Part shown: positions 24,067 to 31,372 of the stretch, one piece after another | Layout: every line of letters starts with the position of its first letter | Position numbering within the stretch: the stretch's first letter is position 1 | NCBI GenBank assembly: GCA_028821775.1 | Contig: JAPKFB010000046.1 | Span: 1 to 40,728, forward strand | Length of the DNA stretch: 40,728 nucleotides | Direction of reading: 5' to 3' | From: Roseibacillus sp. | GTDB lineage: Bacteria; Verrucomicrobiota; Verrucomicrobiia; Verrucomicrobiales; Akkermansiaceae | Program-made: the position numbers and the translations under genes | Notes under the pieces: model-generated | The model's input: the letters and a program-made list of their open reading frames with translations, nothing else | Database searches by the model: none | What the model was told of the DNA's origin: nothing

Positions 24067-26418
24067 ATGATGAAGAGTGTTGGGATTCTGACCACCGGGG
24101 TGCTGCTGCTCATGGCCCCCCTGGCCCGGGGAGAGCGAATTGATTTTTCGCGGCAGATCCGACCGATCCTCTCGAAGAACTGTTTTGCGTGTCACGGACC
24201 CGACGAGAAGAAGCGAAAAGCGAAGCTCCGTTTGGACACGCGAGAGGGGGCAACCGGAGAGCGCAAGGGCGGTCCTGCCATTGTTCCGGGCAAGAGCGCG
24301 GAGAGTGAATTCTACCTCCGGATTACCCACTCAGATCCTGAGGAGATCATGCCACCCAAGAAGTCGAAACATGAGTTGAATGCGGCAGAGATCGGACTCC
24401 TGAAAGGGTGGATTGATGGAGGGGCGAAGTACGATGAGCACTGGGCCTTCGTGAAACCAGTGCGCCCGGAATTGCCGAAGGTGCAAAATGGAGAGTGGCC
24501 CCGAAATGCGGTCGACCATTTCATTCTAGCGCGTCTGGAGAACGAGAAACTGCGTCCGATGGGAGAAGCGGGTCGCCGGGTTCTCATTCGTCGGCTGAGT
24601 TTTGATCTGACCGGACTGCCTCCCAGCAGAGCGCAGATTTCCGAGTTCCTCAACGACCAGTCGAAGGATGCCTACGAGAAGTTGGTGGATCGCGTGCTGG
24701 CCTCTCCTCACTACGGGGAACGCTGGGCCCGGATGTGGATGGATCTTGCCCGCTACGCGGATACCCAGGGCTACGAGAAGGACAACACGCGCACGATGTG
24801 GCCGTGGCGGGACTGGGTGATCAAGGCCTTCAACGATGACATGCCCTACGATCAATTCACGATCGAGCAGTTGGCAGGCGATCTGTTGCCCGAAGCCTCC
24901 TCTCAACAGGTGCTGGCCACTGCTTTTCATCGCAACACGATGACGAACACGGAGGGCGGAACGACCGATGAAGAGTGGCGAGTGGCTGCAGTGAAGGACC
25001 GGATAGATACGACCGGATTGATCTGGCTGGGACTTTCAGTGGGGTGTGCGAAGTGCCACTCGCACAAATATGATCCCATCTCGCAGACCGAGTACTATCA
25101 GCTTTACGACTTTCTCAATCAGAGTGCAGACGCGGATCGAGGCGGCGACGATCCCAAGCGAGCGCTGCCCTCGCCATTCTATTTGTCGCAGCATGCAGAG
25201 TTGGCCCAGCGAGTCGACAAACTCCGGTCCAAGTTGGCCGGGCTCTCGGGGGAGCAGGCTGCCTTGAAGGCGGAATTCGCGAAGCTGAGCAGGGAGCTCA
25301 ATGACAAGGTGATGAAGATGAAGCCCCCCGCGATTCCCGTGATGCAGGAGCTTCCCCCAAATGGAAAACGAAAAACTCATGTCCTGGTCAAAGGGGACTT
25401 TCAAAGTCCGGGAACGCCGGTGACTGCGGGAGTGCCAAAGTCCTTGCACGCCTGGCCATCCCAGGGGCCCATGAACCGGGTGGGCCTCGCCAGGTGGCTC
25501 GTGTCGGAGGAGAATCCGCTCACCGCACGAGTCACCGTGAATCGGATCTGGGCACGCTTGTTTGGGATTGGGATGGTGGAAACCGAGGAGGACTTGGGAA
25601 CACAAGGTGAGTTGCCTACTCATCCGGAATTGTTGGACTGGTTGGCGGTGGAGTTTCGCGAGACTCACAAGTGGTCGCTGAAAAAGCTGTGCAAAACGAT
25701 GGTGATGTCGGCCACCTATCGGCAGTCGTCGCAGATTAAAGACAGTGCCCGGGAACGCGACCCTCGGAATCGCTTGCTCGCTCGCGGGCCGCGATTTCGC
25801 CTGGAGGCGGAAATGATTCGTGATCAGGCCCTCGCGGTGAGCGGTCTGCTGAGCCGCAAGATGTACGGACCGCCGGTGATGCCACTGCAACCGGAGGGCA
25901 TCTGGAAAACGGTCTACAATGGTTCGAATTGGAGGACGAGCAAGGGAGAGGACCGCCATCGTCGTGGGCTTTACACCTTTGCCAAGCGCACTTCGGCCTA
26001 CCCTTCCTTTCTTCTCATGGATGCAGGGAGCGGCGAGGTGTGTTTGCCGCGGAGGATCCGCACCAATACTCCCACCGCAGCCTTGGTCACCTTGAACGAT
26101 CCGGTCTTTACGGAAGCTGCGCAGGCCCTGGCGCGTCGGGTGGTGGCGGAGGGCAAGGACCAACGGGTAGCCGCCCGCCTGGCCTTTGCCTTCGAATTGG
26201 TGACCGGACGTTTGGTCCAGGAGGTGGAGATGGCGGCCATGTTGAGACTCTATGAGGATCAGTTCAAACACTACCTCGAGGACGGGAAGGCTGCGATGGC
26301 GATCGCAAGCAATCCGATCGGTCCGCTCCCGGAGGGCGTGCCGGTGACGGAGCTCGCGGTCCTGACCGTGATCGCCAATGTGTTGCTCAACATGGATGAG
26401 ATTCTGACCAAAGGATAG
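24067..26418 (+). CDS. PSCyt1/DUF1549/DUF1553 cytochrome-type protein, pair A
   Basis: A 783-residue exported protein of the planctomycete-type cytochrome family. Signal peptide MMKSVGILTTGVLLLMAPLARG; PSCyt1 domain with haem motif CFACH (Cys39, Cys42, His43) in the context FSRQIRPILSKN. DUF1549 spans about 140-365 (LIRRLSFDLTGLPPS, YGERWARMWMDLARYADTQG, YDQFTIEQLAGDLLP) and ends in a second CxxCH, CAKCHSHKYDPIS. After a short coiled-coil stretch (about 380-425) comes DUF1553, about 465-740 (ARWLVSEENPLTARVTVNRI, THPELLDWLAVEF, ETVYNG-like strands, NTPTAALVTLNDPVF). The family is compact here, without added binding domains. Its biochemical role is unproven; secretion, haem motifs and constant pairing with DUF1501 suggest redox-linked glycan work. 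The start follows a GAGCGAGAG stretch; the second ATG (24070) is possible. DUF1501 follows after 4 bp. Confidence 0.9.
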   Translation: MMKSVGILTTGVLLLMAPLARGERIDFSRQIRPILSKNCFACHGPDEKKRKAKLRLDTREGATGERKGGPAIVPGKSAESEFYLRITHSDPEEIMPPKKSKHELNAAEIGLLKGWIDGGAKYDEHWAFVKPVRPELPKVQNGEWPRNAVDHFILARLENEKLRPMGEAGRRVLIRRLSFDLTGLPPSRAQISEFLNDQSKDAYEKLVDRVLASPHYGERWARMWMDLARYADTQGYEKDNTRTMWPWRDWVIKAFNDDMPYDQFTIEQLAGDLLPEASSQQVLATAFHRNTMTNTEGGTTDEEWRVAAVKDRIDTTGLIWLGLSVGCAKCHSHKYDPISQTEYYQLYDFLNQSADADRGGDDPKRALPSPFYLSQHAELAQRVDKLRSKLAGLSGEQAALKAEFAKLSRELNDKVMKMKPPAIPVMQELPPNGKRKTHVLVKGDFQSPGTPVTAGVPKSLHAWPSQGPMNRVGLARWLVSEENPLTARVTVNRIWARLFGIGMVETEEDLGTQGELPTHPELLDWLAVEFRETHKWSLKKLCKTMVMSATYRQSSQIKDSARERDPRNRLLARGPRFRLEAEMIRDQALAVSGLLSRKMYGPPVMPLQPEGIWKTVYNGSNWRTSKGEDRHRRGLYTFAKRTSAYPSFLLMDAGSGEVCLPRRIRTNTPTAALVTLNDPVFTEAAQALARRVVAEGKDQRVAARLAFAFELVTGRLVQEVEMAAMLRLYEDQFKHYLEDGKAAMAIASNPIGPLPEGVPVTELAVLTVIANVLLNMDEILTKG

Positions 26419-26422
26419 AGCG

Positions 26423-27946
26423 ATGACTGAGAACGAACGCTACCTTCAGGCCCTGACCCGGCGACATTTTCTCACTCGCTGTGGAGTGGGGCTCGGGGGC
26501 GCTGCCCTGGCGAACATGATGGGCAACCTGGCGCAAGCAGAAGAGCCCCGGGTTCACAATCCGCTCGCCCCTCGCATGGGGACCCTTCCCGCCAAGGCGA
26601 AGAACATCATCTATCTCCACATGGCGGGTTCGCCCACCCAGTTGGAGCTCTTTGATTACAAACCGGAGCTCAAGAAATTCGATGGGAAGATCTGTCCCAA
26701 AGAGTATCTCGATGGGAAACGATTTGCCTTCATTCAACCTGGGAAGAACCCCGTCATGATGGGGCCACTTTTCGAGTTCAAGCAGCATGGCAAGGGGGAT
26801 ACCTGGATCAGTGAATTGCTGCCCCATCTCGCTTCCCAGGCAGATGAGCTGTGCGTGATTCGCTCGATGTCCACGACGCAGTTCAACCACTCGCCCGCGC
26901 AATTGTTGCTGCACACCGGGGATCCCCGTTTCGGGAGTCCCTCGATGGGTTCATGGGTGACCTACGGGTTGGGTTCCGAAAATGAGAACCTGCCGGGCTT
27001 TGTGGTCTTGGCCTCCGGTGGGCGGACCCCCAGTGCCGGTAAGAGCGTGTGGGGGAGCGGCTACTTGTCGAGCGTTTACCAGGGGACCCAGTGTCGCAAT
27101 ACCGGTGATCCGGTGCTTTACCTCTCGAACCCGGACGGTCTTGATCGCAAGACGAGACGTCGCCAACTCGATGCCCTTCGTGAGTTGAACGAGGCGCAGC
27201 ATCGTGCGATCGGGGACCCGGAGACCATCGCGCGCATTGCGCAGTACGAATTGACCTATCGTATGCAGACTGCGGCCGCGAAGGTGATGGATATCTCCAA
27301 GGAGCCCAAGCATGTGCTGGAAATGTACGGGGCCCAGCCGGGAGTGAAGTCGACCGCGGATACCAAGAACGTTGGCGACAAACCGCTCGCTGCCGCCAGT
27401 GATCCGGCCTTTGCCAACAACTGTCTCCTCGCCCGGCGCCTGGTCGAATCGGGAGTCCGTTTCGTGCAGCTCTACGATTGGGGATGGGATCATCACGGGT
27501 CGTCCCAGCCCGAGGACATGAAGACGCATTTGCCGGTGAAGACCCGGCAGATCGATCGGCCGATTGCGGCCCTGATCAAGGATTTGAAGCAGCGCGGTTT
27601 GCTCGACGAGACCCTCATCGTGTGGGGAGGGGAGTTCGGTCGGACACCCATGCGTGAGAACCGGGGTGGGCGCTACGGAACGTTCGTTGGGCGCGATCAC
27701 CATCCCTTCGCCTTCACGATGTGGATGGCGGGCGGGGGCATCAAGGGAGGGCTCAACTTTGGAGCCACCGATGATATTGGCTATTATCCTTCGGAGGATC
27801 CGATGGGCGTGCGCGATCTTCAGGCGACGATCCTTCACCAGCTTGGGCTGGATCCCTTCAAATTGGGGGTTGTTCGGAGCGGACTGAATTCGCGCCTGAT
27901 CGGGCCCACCGAGGAAGGAAAGGTGCGGAAGGAGATCCTGGGCTAG
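26423..27946 (+). CDS. DUF1501 exported protein, pair A
   Basis: A 507-residue DUF1501 family protein, of an alkaline-phosphatase/sulfatase-like fold. The N-terminus RRHFLTRCGVGLGGAAL is a twin-arginine signal, so it is exported folded. Family landmarks are KNIIYLHMAGSPTQLELFDY, FNHSPAQLLLHTGDPRFGSPS, MGSWVTYGLGSENENLPGFV, GYLSSVYQGTQCR, NCLLARRLVESGVRFVQLY, WGWDHHG, IAALIKDLKQRGLLDETLIV, GGEFGRTPMRE, GRDHHPFAFTMWMAGGG and a C-terminus around QATILHQLGLDP. The His/Asp-rich motifs (WDHHG, GEFGRT, GRDHHP) are probable metal ligands. An AAAGGA site lies seven bases before the ATG. Only four bases separate it from the cytochrome gene, so they form one operon. The last 30 residues differ from pair B. 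Confidence 0.92.
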   Translation: MTENERYLQALTRRHFLTRCGVGLGGAALANMMGNLAQAEEPRVHNPLAPRMGTLPAKAKNIIYLHMAGSPTQLELFDYKPELKKFDGKICPKEYLDGKRFAFIQPGKNPVMMGPLFEFKQHGKGDTWISELLPHLASQADELCVIRSMSTTQFNHSPAQLLLHTGDPRFGSPSMGSWVTYGLGSENENLPGFVVLASGGRTPSAGKSVWGSGYLSSVYQGTQCRNTGDPVLYLSNPDGLDRKTRRRQLDALRELNEAQHRAIGDPETIARIAQYELTYRMQTAAAKVMDISKEPKHVLEMYGAQPGVKSTADTKNVGDKPLAAASDPAFANNCLLARRLVESGVRFVQLYDWGWDHHGSSQPEDMKTHLPVKTRQIDRPIAALIKDLKQRGLLDETLIVWGGEFGRTPMRENRGGRYGTFVGRDHHPFAFTMWMAGGGIKGGLNFGATDDIGYYPSEDPMGVRDLQATILHQLGLDPFKLGVVRSGLNSRLIGPTEEGKVRKEILG

Positions 27947-28001
27947 CGCGGCCAGCCTTCTTGCATTCGCCCTGTGAAGGAAAGAATGCTAACGAGAGAC
28001 C

Positions 28002-28940
28002 GTGAGCGAGAGGATTGCTGAGTTTGCGGTTGAACGCATGGAGGGATCGCCGGCGGTGGTGAGCTGCCTGCGGATGGCGTCAGGATATGCCAACTCGAAC
28101 TACCGACTGGAAACCAGTGCGGGAGTCTTCCTGCTCCGGCATCGCATTGGTCCGGATCAGTCCGAAGTCACTTATGAGCTCGACGTGCTTGATTGGTTGC
28201 GGAGCCACCGCTTCCCGGCACCCGCGGCATTGCACTTTGGTTGCGGCGAGCGATGGCTTGCGGGCCCCGGGGATTCTCATGTGGTGTTGTTGGAGTGGTT
28301 GGAGGGGACGGAACCTGAATCGAACGAATCGACGGTAGCCGCAATCGCCTGCGCCCTGGGCGATCTCCACCGCTTGCCGCCCCCAAGCGGGGATTGGTGG
28401 CAGCGGGAGAATCCAGTGGGGGAAGGAGCGGTCACTCGATTGGTGGAACTTGTGACTGCGAACGGGGCGCCCCACGAGCAGGCCACCATCTTCGTGGAGG
28501 AGTATGAACTGCTTCGGAATCAGCTGGGCACGCCTCTTCCGCGAGGCCTCATTCACGGTGATGTCTTTCCCGACAACACCTTGTTTCGGGACCACGAGCT
28601 CGTTGCGATCCTGGATTTTGAGGCGGCTTGCGAGGATGTTCTCTTGTTTGATGTGGCGATGACCATGCAGGGATTTTGTTTCCCGGGCGAGAAGTGGAGC
28701 CCCCAGCTTGCAGATACCCTTGTGAGGGGCTATTCCGAGCGGCGTCAGCTCAGTGATGAGGAATGGGACGCGTTGCCAATTTACCTGCGTTGGTGTTCCC
28801 TGACCATGATGGGTTGGCATCTCGAAGAATTGCTTCGTCGGCCGAACGCAGACAACGAGAGGCGCGCGGCCGATTTCGGGCGTCGCATCCTCACGATGAG
28901 GGATGCCGCGTGGCCCGCCACGCCCGCAGGAGGATCTTGA
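28002..28940 (+). CDS. Homoserine-kinase-II-like phosphotransferase (APH fold)
   Basis: A 312-residue cytoplasmic kinase of the aminoglycoside phosphotransferase superfamily. The closest match I recognise is the ThrB type II homoserine kinase: FLLRHRIG (nucleotide-site lysine/arginine region, residues 43-50), the Brenner motif LIHGDVFPDN (His185, Asp187, Asn192), and the metal-binding AILDFEAACEDVLLFDVAM (Asp205). The GDLHRLP helix and FCFPGEKW also fit. Substrate assignment (homoserine, choline or another alcohol) is by similarity only, and no other threonine-pathway gene is nearby. The start is GTG with GAGAG six bases upstream; no better ATG exists before the first conserved strand. It follows the DUF1501 gene by 55 bp but seems functionally unrelated. 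Confidence 0.83.
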   Translation: MSERIAEFAVERMEGSPAVVSCLRMASGYANSNYRLETSAGVFLLRHRIGPDQSEVTYELDVLDWLRSHRFPAPAALHFGCGERWLAGPGDSHVVLLEWLEGTEPESNESTVAAIACALGDLHRLPPPSGDWWQRENPVGEGAVTRLVELVTANGAPHEQATIFVEEYELLRNQLGTPLPRGLIHGDVFPDNTLFRDHELVAILDFEAACEDVLLFDVAMTMQGFCFPGEKWSPQLADTLVRGYSERRQLSDEEWDALPIYLRWCSLTMMGWHLEELLRRPNADNERRAADFGRRILTMRDAAWPATPAGGS

Positions 28941-28946
28941 TCCTCC
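28929..28946 (+). terminator. Perfect hairpin spanning the kinase stop codon
   Basis: GGAGGATCTTGATCCTCC is a perfect inverted repeat (7 bp stem, loop CTTG) that includes the TGA stop of the kinase gene at 28938-28940. It is well placed for transcript ending or 3' protection, but no T-tract follows, so a classical intrinsic terminator is not certain. Confidence 0.5.
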
Positions 28947-29060
28947 AACCGCCTTCGCAGGAATTTCGGGGAGAGCACCTCAGAGGATCTCGCCGATGAT
29001 CTTTCGCAGCGCGGTGGCGTCGTATCGCCTGGGTGTTCGAGAGGGACTGAGGAGGTGGGC

Positions 29061-29984
29061 CTACTTCTTGTCTAACAGAATCGCTTCGATGAAGTCGTTG
29101 GCACTTTTGTATTTCTTGGATTTGGACACCGTTCCCTTGCCGATCAGGAGATGGCACTCCATCCCGAGGCGGTCGGCTTTCTCCTTCATCTTGACGCCGT
29201 AAACTGGATGGTGAATTCCGTGGCCGGCACTTTTTGACGGCAAGGTCATGTCGCCGCCGTAGCTCATGAACAAGGGCGGATCGTCCTTGCTGACGTGGTT
29301 GTAGGAGGAGAACTCGACGAAGAGGGTCTTGTGCTTTTCGTAGTTCTTGAGTGCGCCTTCGATGGTCGGTTCCCCGACGGCCATGTTGATCATGCGATGC
29401 TGCAGCACCATTGGTCCGAGCCAGGGTTCAATCTGCATGGGGTCGATGGAGACCTGGCCCCCGGCAACCGCGGCCCCGGAGACCCGAGTCGACTCGCGGA
29501 GAACCGGATCCTTGGCCTCGGGGTCGGCGAGGTCGTCATGACAGAGGAGCCACATTGAGGTGCAGGCCCCGGCGCTTCCGCCGCTGAGACAAATGCGGTT
29601 CTTGTCCACCTTCCACTCCTTGGCTTTCGAGCGAATGAACTGAATTGCGCGCGCGGCATCATGAACCGGCGCGGGGAGGGAGGCTTCGGGAGTGTGGCGG
29701 TAGTTGATGGCTGCGTAGGAAATTCCCTTGGCGAGCCAGGCCTTTTCGGGATTTCCTTTCCTAGTTTTGTCGCCACCGATCCAGCCGCCGCCGTGGATGT
29801 AGACGTGCAGCGGGTGAGGCCCTTCGCCTTCGGCGATCCAGATGTCGAGGAGGTTGGCCTTATGAGGACCGTAGGAAACATTGGAGTGAGCGGTCGCCGA
29901 GAACGGGGTGGGAGCCTTTTTTTCCTGGGCGAAAAGCCAGCAGCTGCTGGCGAGGACGAGGGTAATGATCAGGGCGTTTTTCAT
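29061..29984 (-). CDS. Exported BD-FAE-like esterase (alpha/beta hydrolase)
   Basis: A 307-residue exported esterase resembling the bifunctional feruloyl and acetyl xylan esterases (BD-FAE) and hormone-sensitive-lipase-like hydrolases. Signal peptide MKNALIITLVLASSCWLFAQ; the Cys15 context (ASSC) is not a canonical lipobox, so a lipoprotein is possible but less likely. The oxyanion motif is VYIHGGGWIGG (HGGGW at 64-68), the nucleophile SGGSAG (Ser137), and the acid and base are probably in the PPLFMSYGGDMTLP and GHGIHHPVYG segments. ISYAAINYRHTPEASLPAPV is typical of the subfamily. It would remove acyl groups from glycan side chains. The frame extends to 30017, but ATG 29984 starts the signal peptide. 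It reads toward the convergent kinase gene, 120 bp away. Confidence 0.88.
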   Translation of the reverse strand: MKNALIITLVLASSCWLFAQEKKAPTPFSATAHSNVSYGPHKANLLDIWIAEGEGPHPLHVYIHGGGWIGGDKTRKGNPEKAWLAKGISYAAINYRHTPEASLPAPVHDAARAIQFIRSKAKEWKVDKNRICLSGGSAGACTSMWLLCHDDLADPEAKDPVLRESTRVSGAAVAGGQVSIDPMQIEPWLGPMVLQHRMINMAVGEPTIEGALKNYEKHKTLFVEFSSYNHVSKDDPPLFMSYGGDMTLPSKSAGHGIHHPVYGVKMKEKADRLGMECHLLIGKGTVSKSKKYKSANDFIEAILLDKK

Positions 29985-30118
29985 GTCAAGATGGGTTCGA
30001 GGCCAAAGCGATATCATTGGGCGCGGAAATTCGCCCGTTCATTCTTTGCAGATCCTGCTTGGAAGCAGAGGGCGGAGGTGCGGCGATTGGTTAGGGATTT
30101 GGCAGTCTCCTCGCCTCT

Positions 30119-30277
30119 TCATTCCGGGGCGTTTTCCAGGGCCTCCAGGCGTTGCTCGATCTGCATGAGTTTGTGGATGATGATGATGTGCGTCTTCTTG
30201 GCATCGATGCCGACGGGACTCTCGTCGCTGTGAATGAGTTGCTCGATCTCGTTGTAGGATTCTTGGTCAATGTCCAT
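30119..30277 (-). CDS. Small conserved-looking 52-residue protein
   Basis: A complete small gene reading MDIDQESYNEIEQLIHSDES, then PVGIDAKKTHIIIIHKLMQI and EQRLEALENAPE. It is acidic and mostly helical, without signal peptide or membrane segment, so it is cytoplasmic. The amphipathic C-terminal half (HKLMQIEQRLEALE) has heptad-like spacing and could dimerise or bind a partner. Codon usage is natural for the window and the product is well formed from the first to the last residue, unlike a chance frame. I do not recognise a named family. It lies 134 bp upstream, in its own direction, of the esterase gene, so the two may be co-transcribed. Confidence 0.7.
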   Translation of the reverse strand: MDIDQESYNEIEQLIHSDESPVGIDAKKTHIIIIHKLMQIEQRLEALENAPE

Positions 30278-30596
30278 TTGTAATCTCAGGTTCGTGGTTG
30301 TGGTCCCAATCCGCTGGCAGTAGTTCCTCCGCCTTGTCTTACGGGACGCTCAAGGATGTGCGTTTTAACACAGGGCTGACGACTTGTCGCGGTAGGATCG
30401 CGAATCAAGTTCCACTCTTGCGGATCCAGAGGGATCAGGGGGCGTGACTAACGGTTCGCCGACGGGCATGGCCGGCTGTTCATCAGTGTGCTTGGGGGAG
30501 GAGTTGTGCTCCGGTGAGATCCAGGAGCCTGCGACCGAGTGGACCTGCTCCGAACGAAATCGACAGATCGTCCTGATTGCGGTTGTATGAAGGAGG
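30278..30596. other. 319 bp divergent spacer
   Basis: It lies between the 52-residue gene (minus) and the short PSCyt1-type ORF (plus) and must carry the promoter of at least the former. Some short frames exist, but none looks coding. AAGGAGG sits directly against the ATG at 30597, too close to be a normal ribosome site for it. Confidence 0.4.
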
Positions 30597-30983
30597 ATGA
30601 GAGGACGGCTTCCGACGAAGTTTTGGAGCACTGCGATGGGGTGTTTCCTGCTGGCTCCGCCTCTCCTCGCTTCTGAACTGTTCTTCGAAACGGACGTGCG
30701 TCCAATTCTCAAAGCGGCCTGTTTCCAATGTCATGGAGAGGAAGAGGAGGAGGTTCTCCTGGCGACCTATCCGATGGTGAAGACGGTGGATTTCATTCTC
30801 GGGCAGCTCGTGGAGTATGACGGCAAGGCGCATGCGGAATTTGAGAAAGAGAAGAAAAAAGTGGTCGAGATTCGCGCCAGGATGCCTTCGCTGCGCATGG
30901 TCATGATGACCACTGAGCCCTCCGGCGTGCTGCCGGTGAGCACGGATTCCGGGCGGCACCGGGAGGAGATCACGGGGGAGTAG
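30597..30983 (+). pseudogene. Truncated PSCyt1-type ORF, probable cytochrome gene remnant
   Basis: A 128-codon frame starts like a full-size PSCyt1/DUF1549 protein: signal peptide (MGCFLLAPPLLAS), then ELFFETDVRPILKAACFQCH with an intact haem motif CFQCH and an acidic GEEEEE. Where DUF1549 should follow, the frame jumps to a helical, charged stretch (EYDGKAHAEFEKEKKKVVE) and then RMPSLRMVMMTTEP and VLPVSTDSG. These resemble the linker between DUF1549 and DUF1553 (coiled coil, then a TxxEP...RVLPRGNW...DSG-like segment). DUF1549 and all of DUF1553 are absent. The frame is uninterrupted, so a minimal exported haem protein is possible, but a collapsed copy is more likely given the intact homologue 390 bp downstream. 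Start could be 30597 or 30636. Confidence 0.6.
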
Positions 30984-31372
30984 TTTGCAGAAAGATCTGC
31001 GGGAGCAAACCTTTCAGGATGCCTTTGTCGGAATGACGGAAGGGTTCCCGGCCCCGGAGGATATCAGCCAATAGCGCGGGGTTGAGCATCGCGCCTCCCC
31101 GGATTACCTGCTCGTCGCAAGTCCCCGACCCCGGAGGGGTCTCCACATCCTCAGGCCTGCTCTCAGCCTGATTCCGGGAGTTTTCGAGAGGCCTGGAACT
31201 TGATCCCTCCCGGGATCGAGTCAGAAGAGCCTGACCCTCGCGCCATTCTCCATGGGCGGAGCTTGGATCACATGGGGTAATCCTGCCAAAGTAGCCCCCT
31301 TTGATGATCTAGGGCGTGCTCTCGGTTCTTGGCAAGTGGAGGGTGAGTTGTTCAACTGGCAGTGTTCTCGCC
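30984..31372. other. 389 bp spacer upstream of pair B with small hairpins
   Basis: No gene was recognised. Two compact hairpins are visible: GACCCC-GGA-GGGGTC (31127-31141) and GATCCC-TCCC-GGGATC (31202-31217). Neither is followed by a T-tract. They could end transcription of the remnant upstream or sit in the 5' leader of the cytochrome/DUF1501 pair. A 27-codon tail directly after the remnant (LREQTFQDAFVGMTEGF...) may be further decayed coding DNA. Confidence 0.4.

Noticed and set aside
25036..26271. 411-residue minus-strand ORF
   Set aside because: Antisense to the DUF1553 part of pair A; His/Arg/Gln-rich with no domain.
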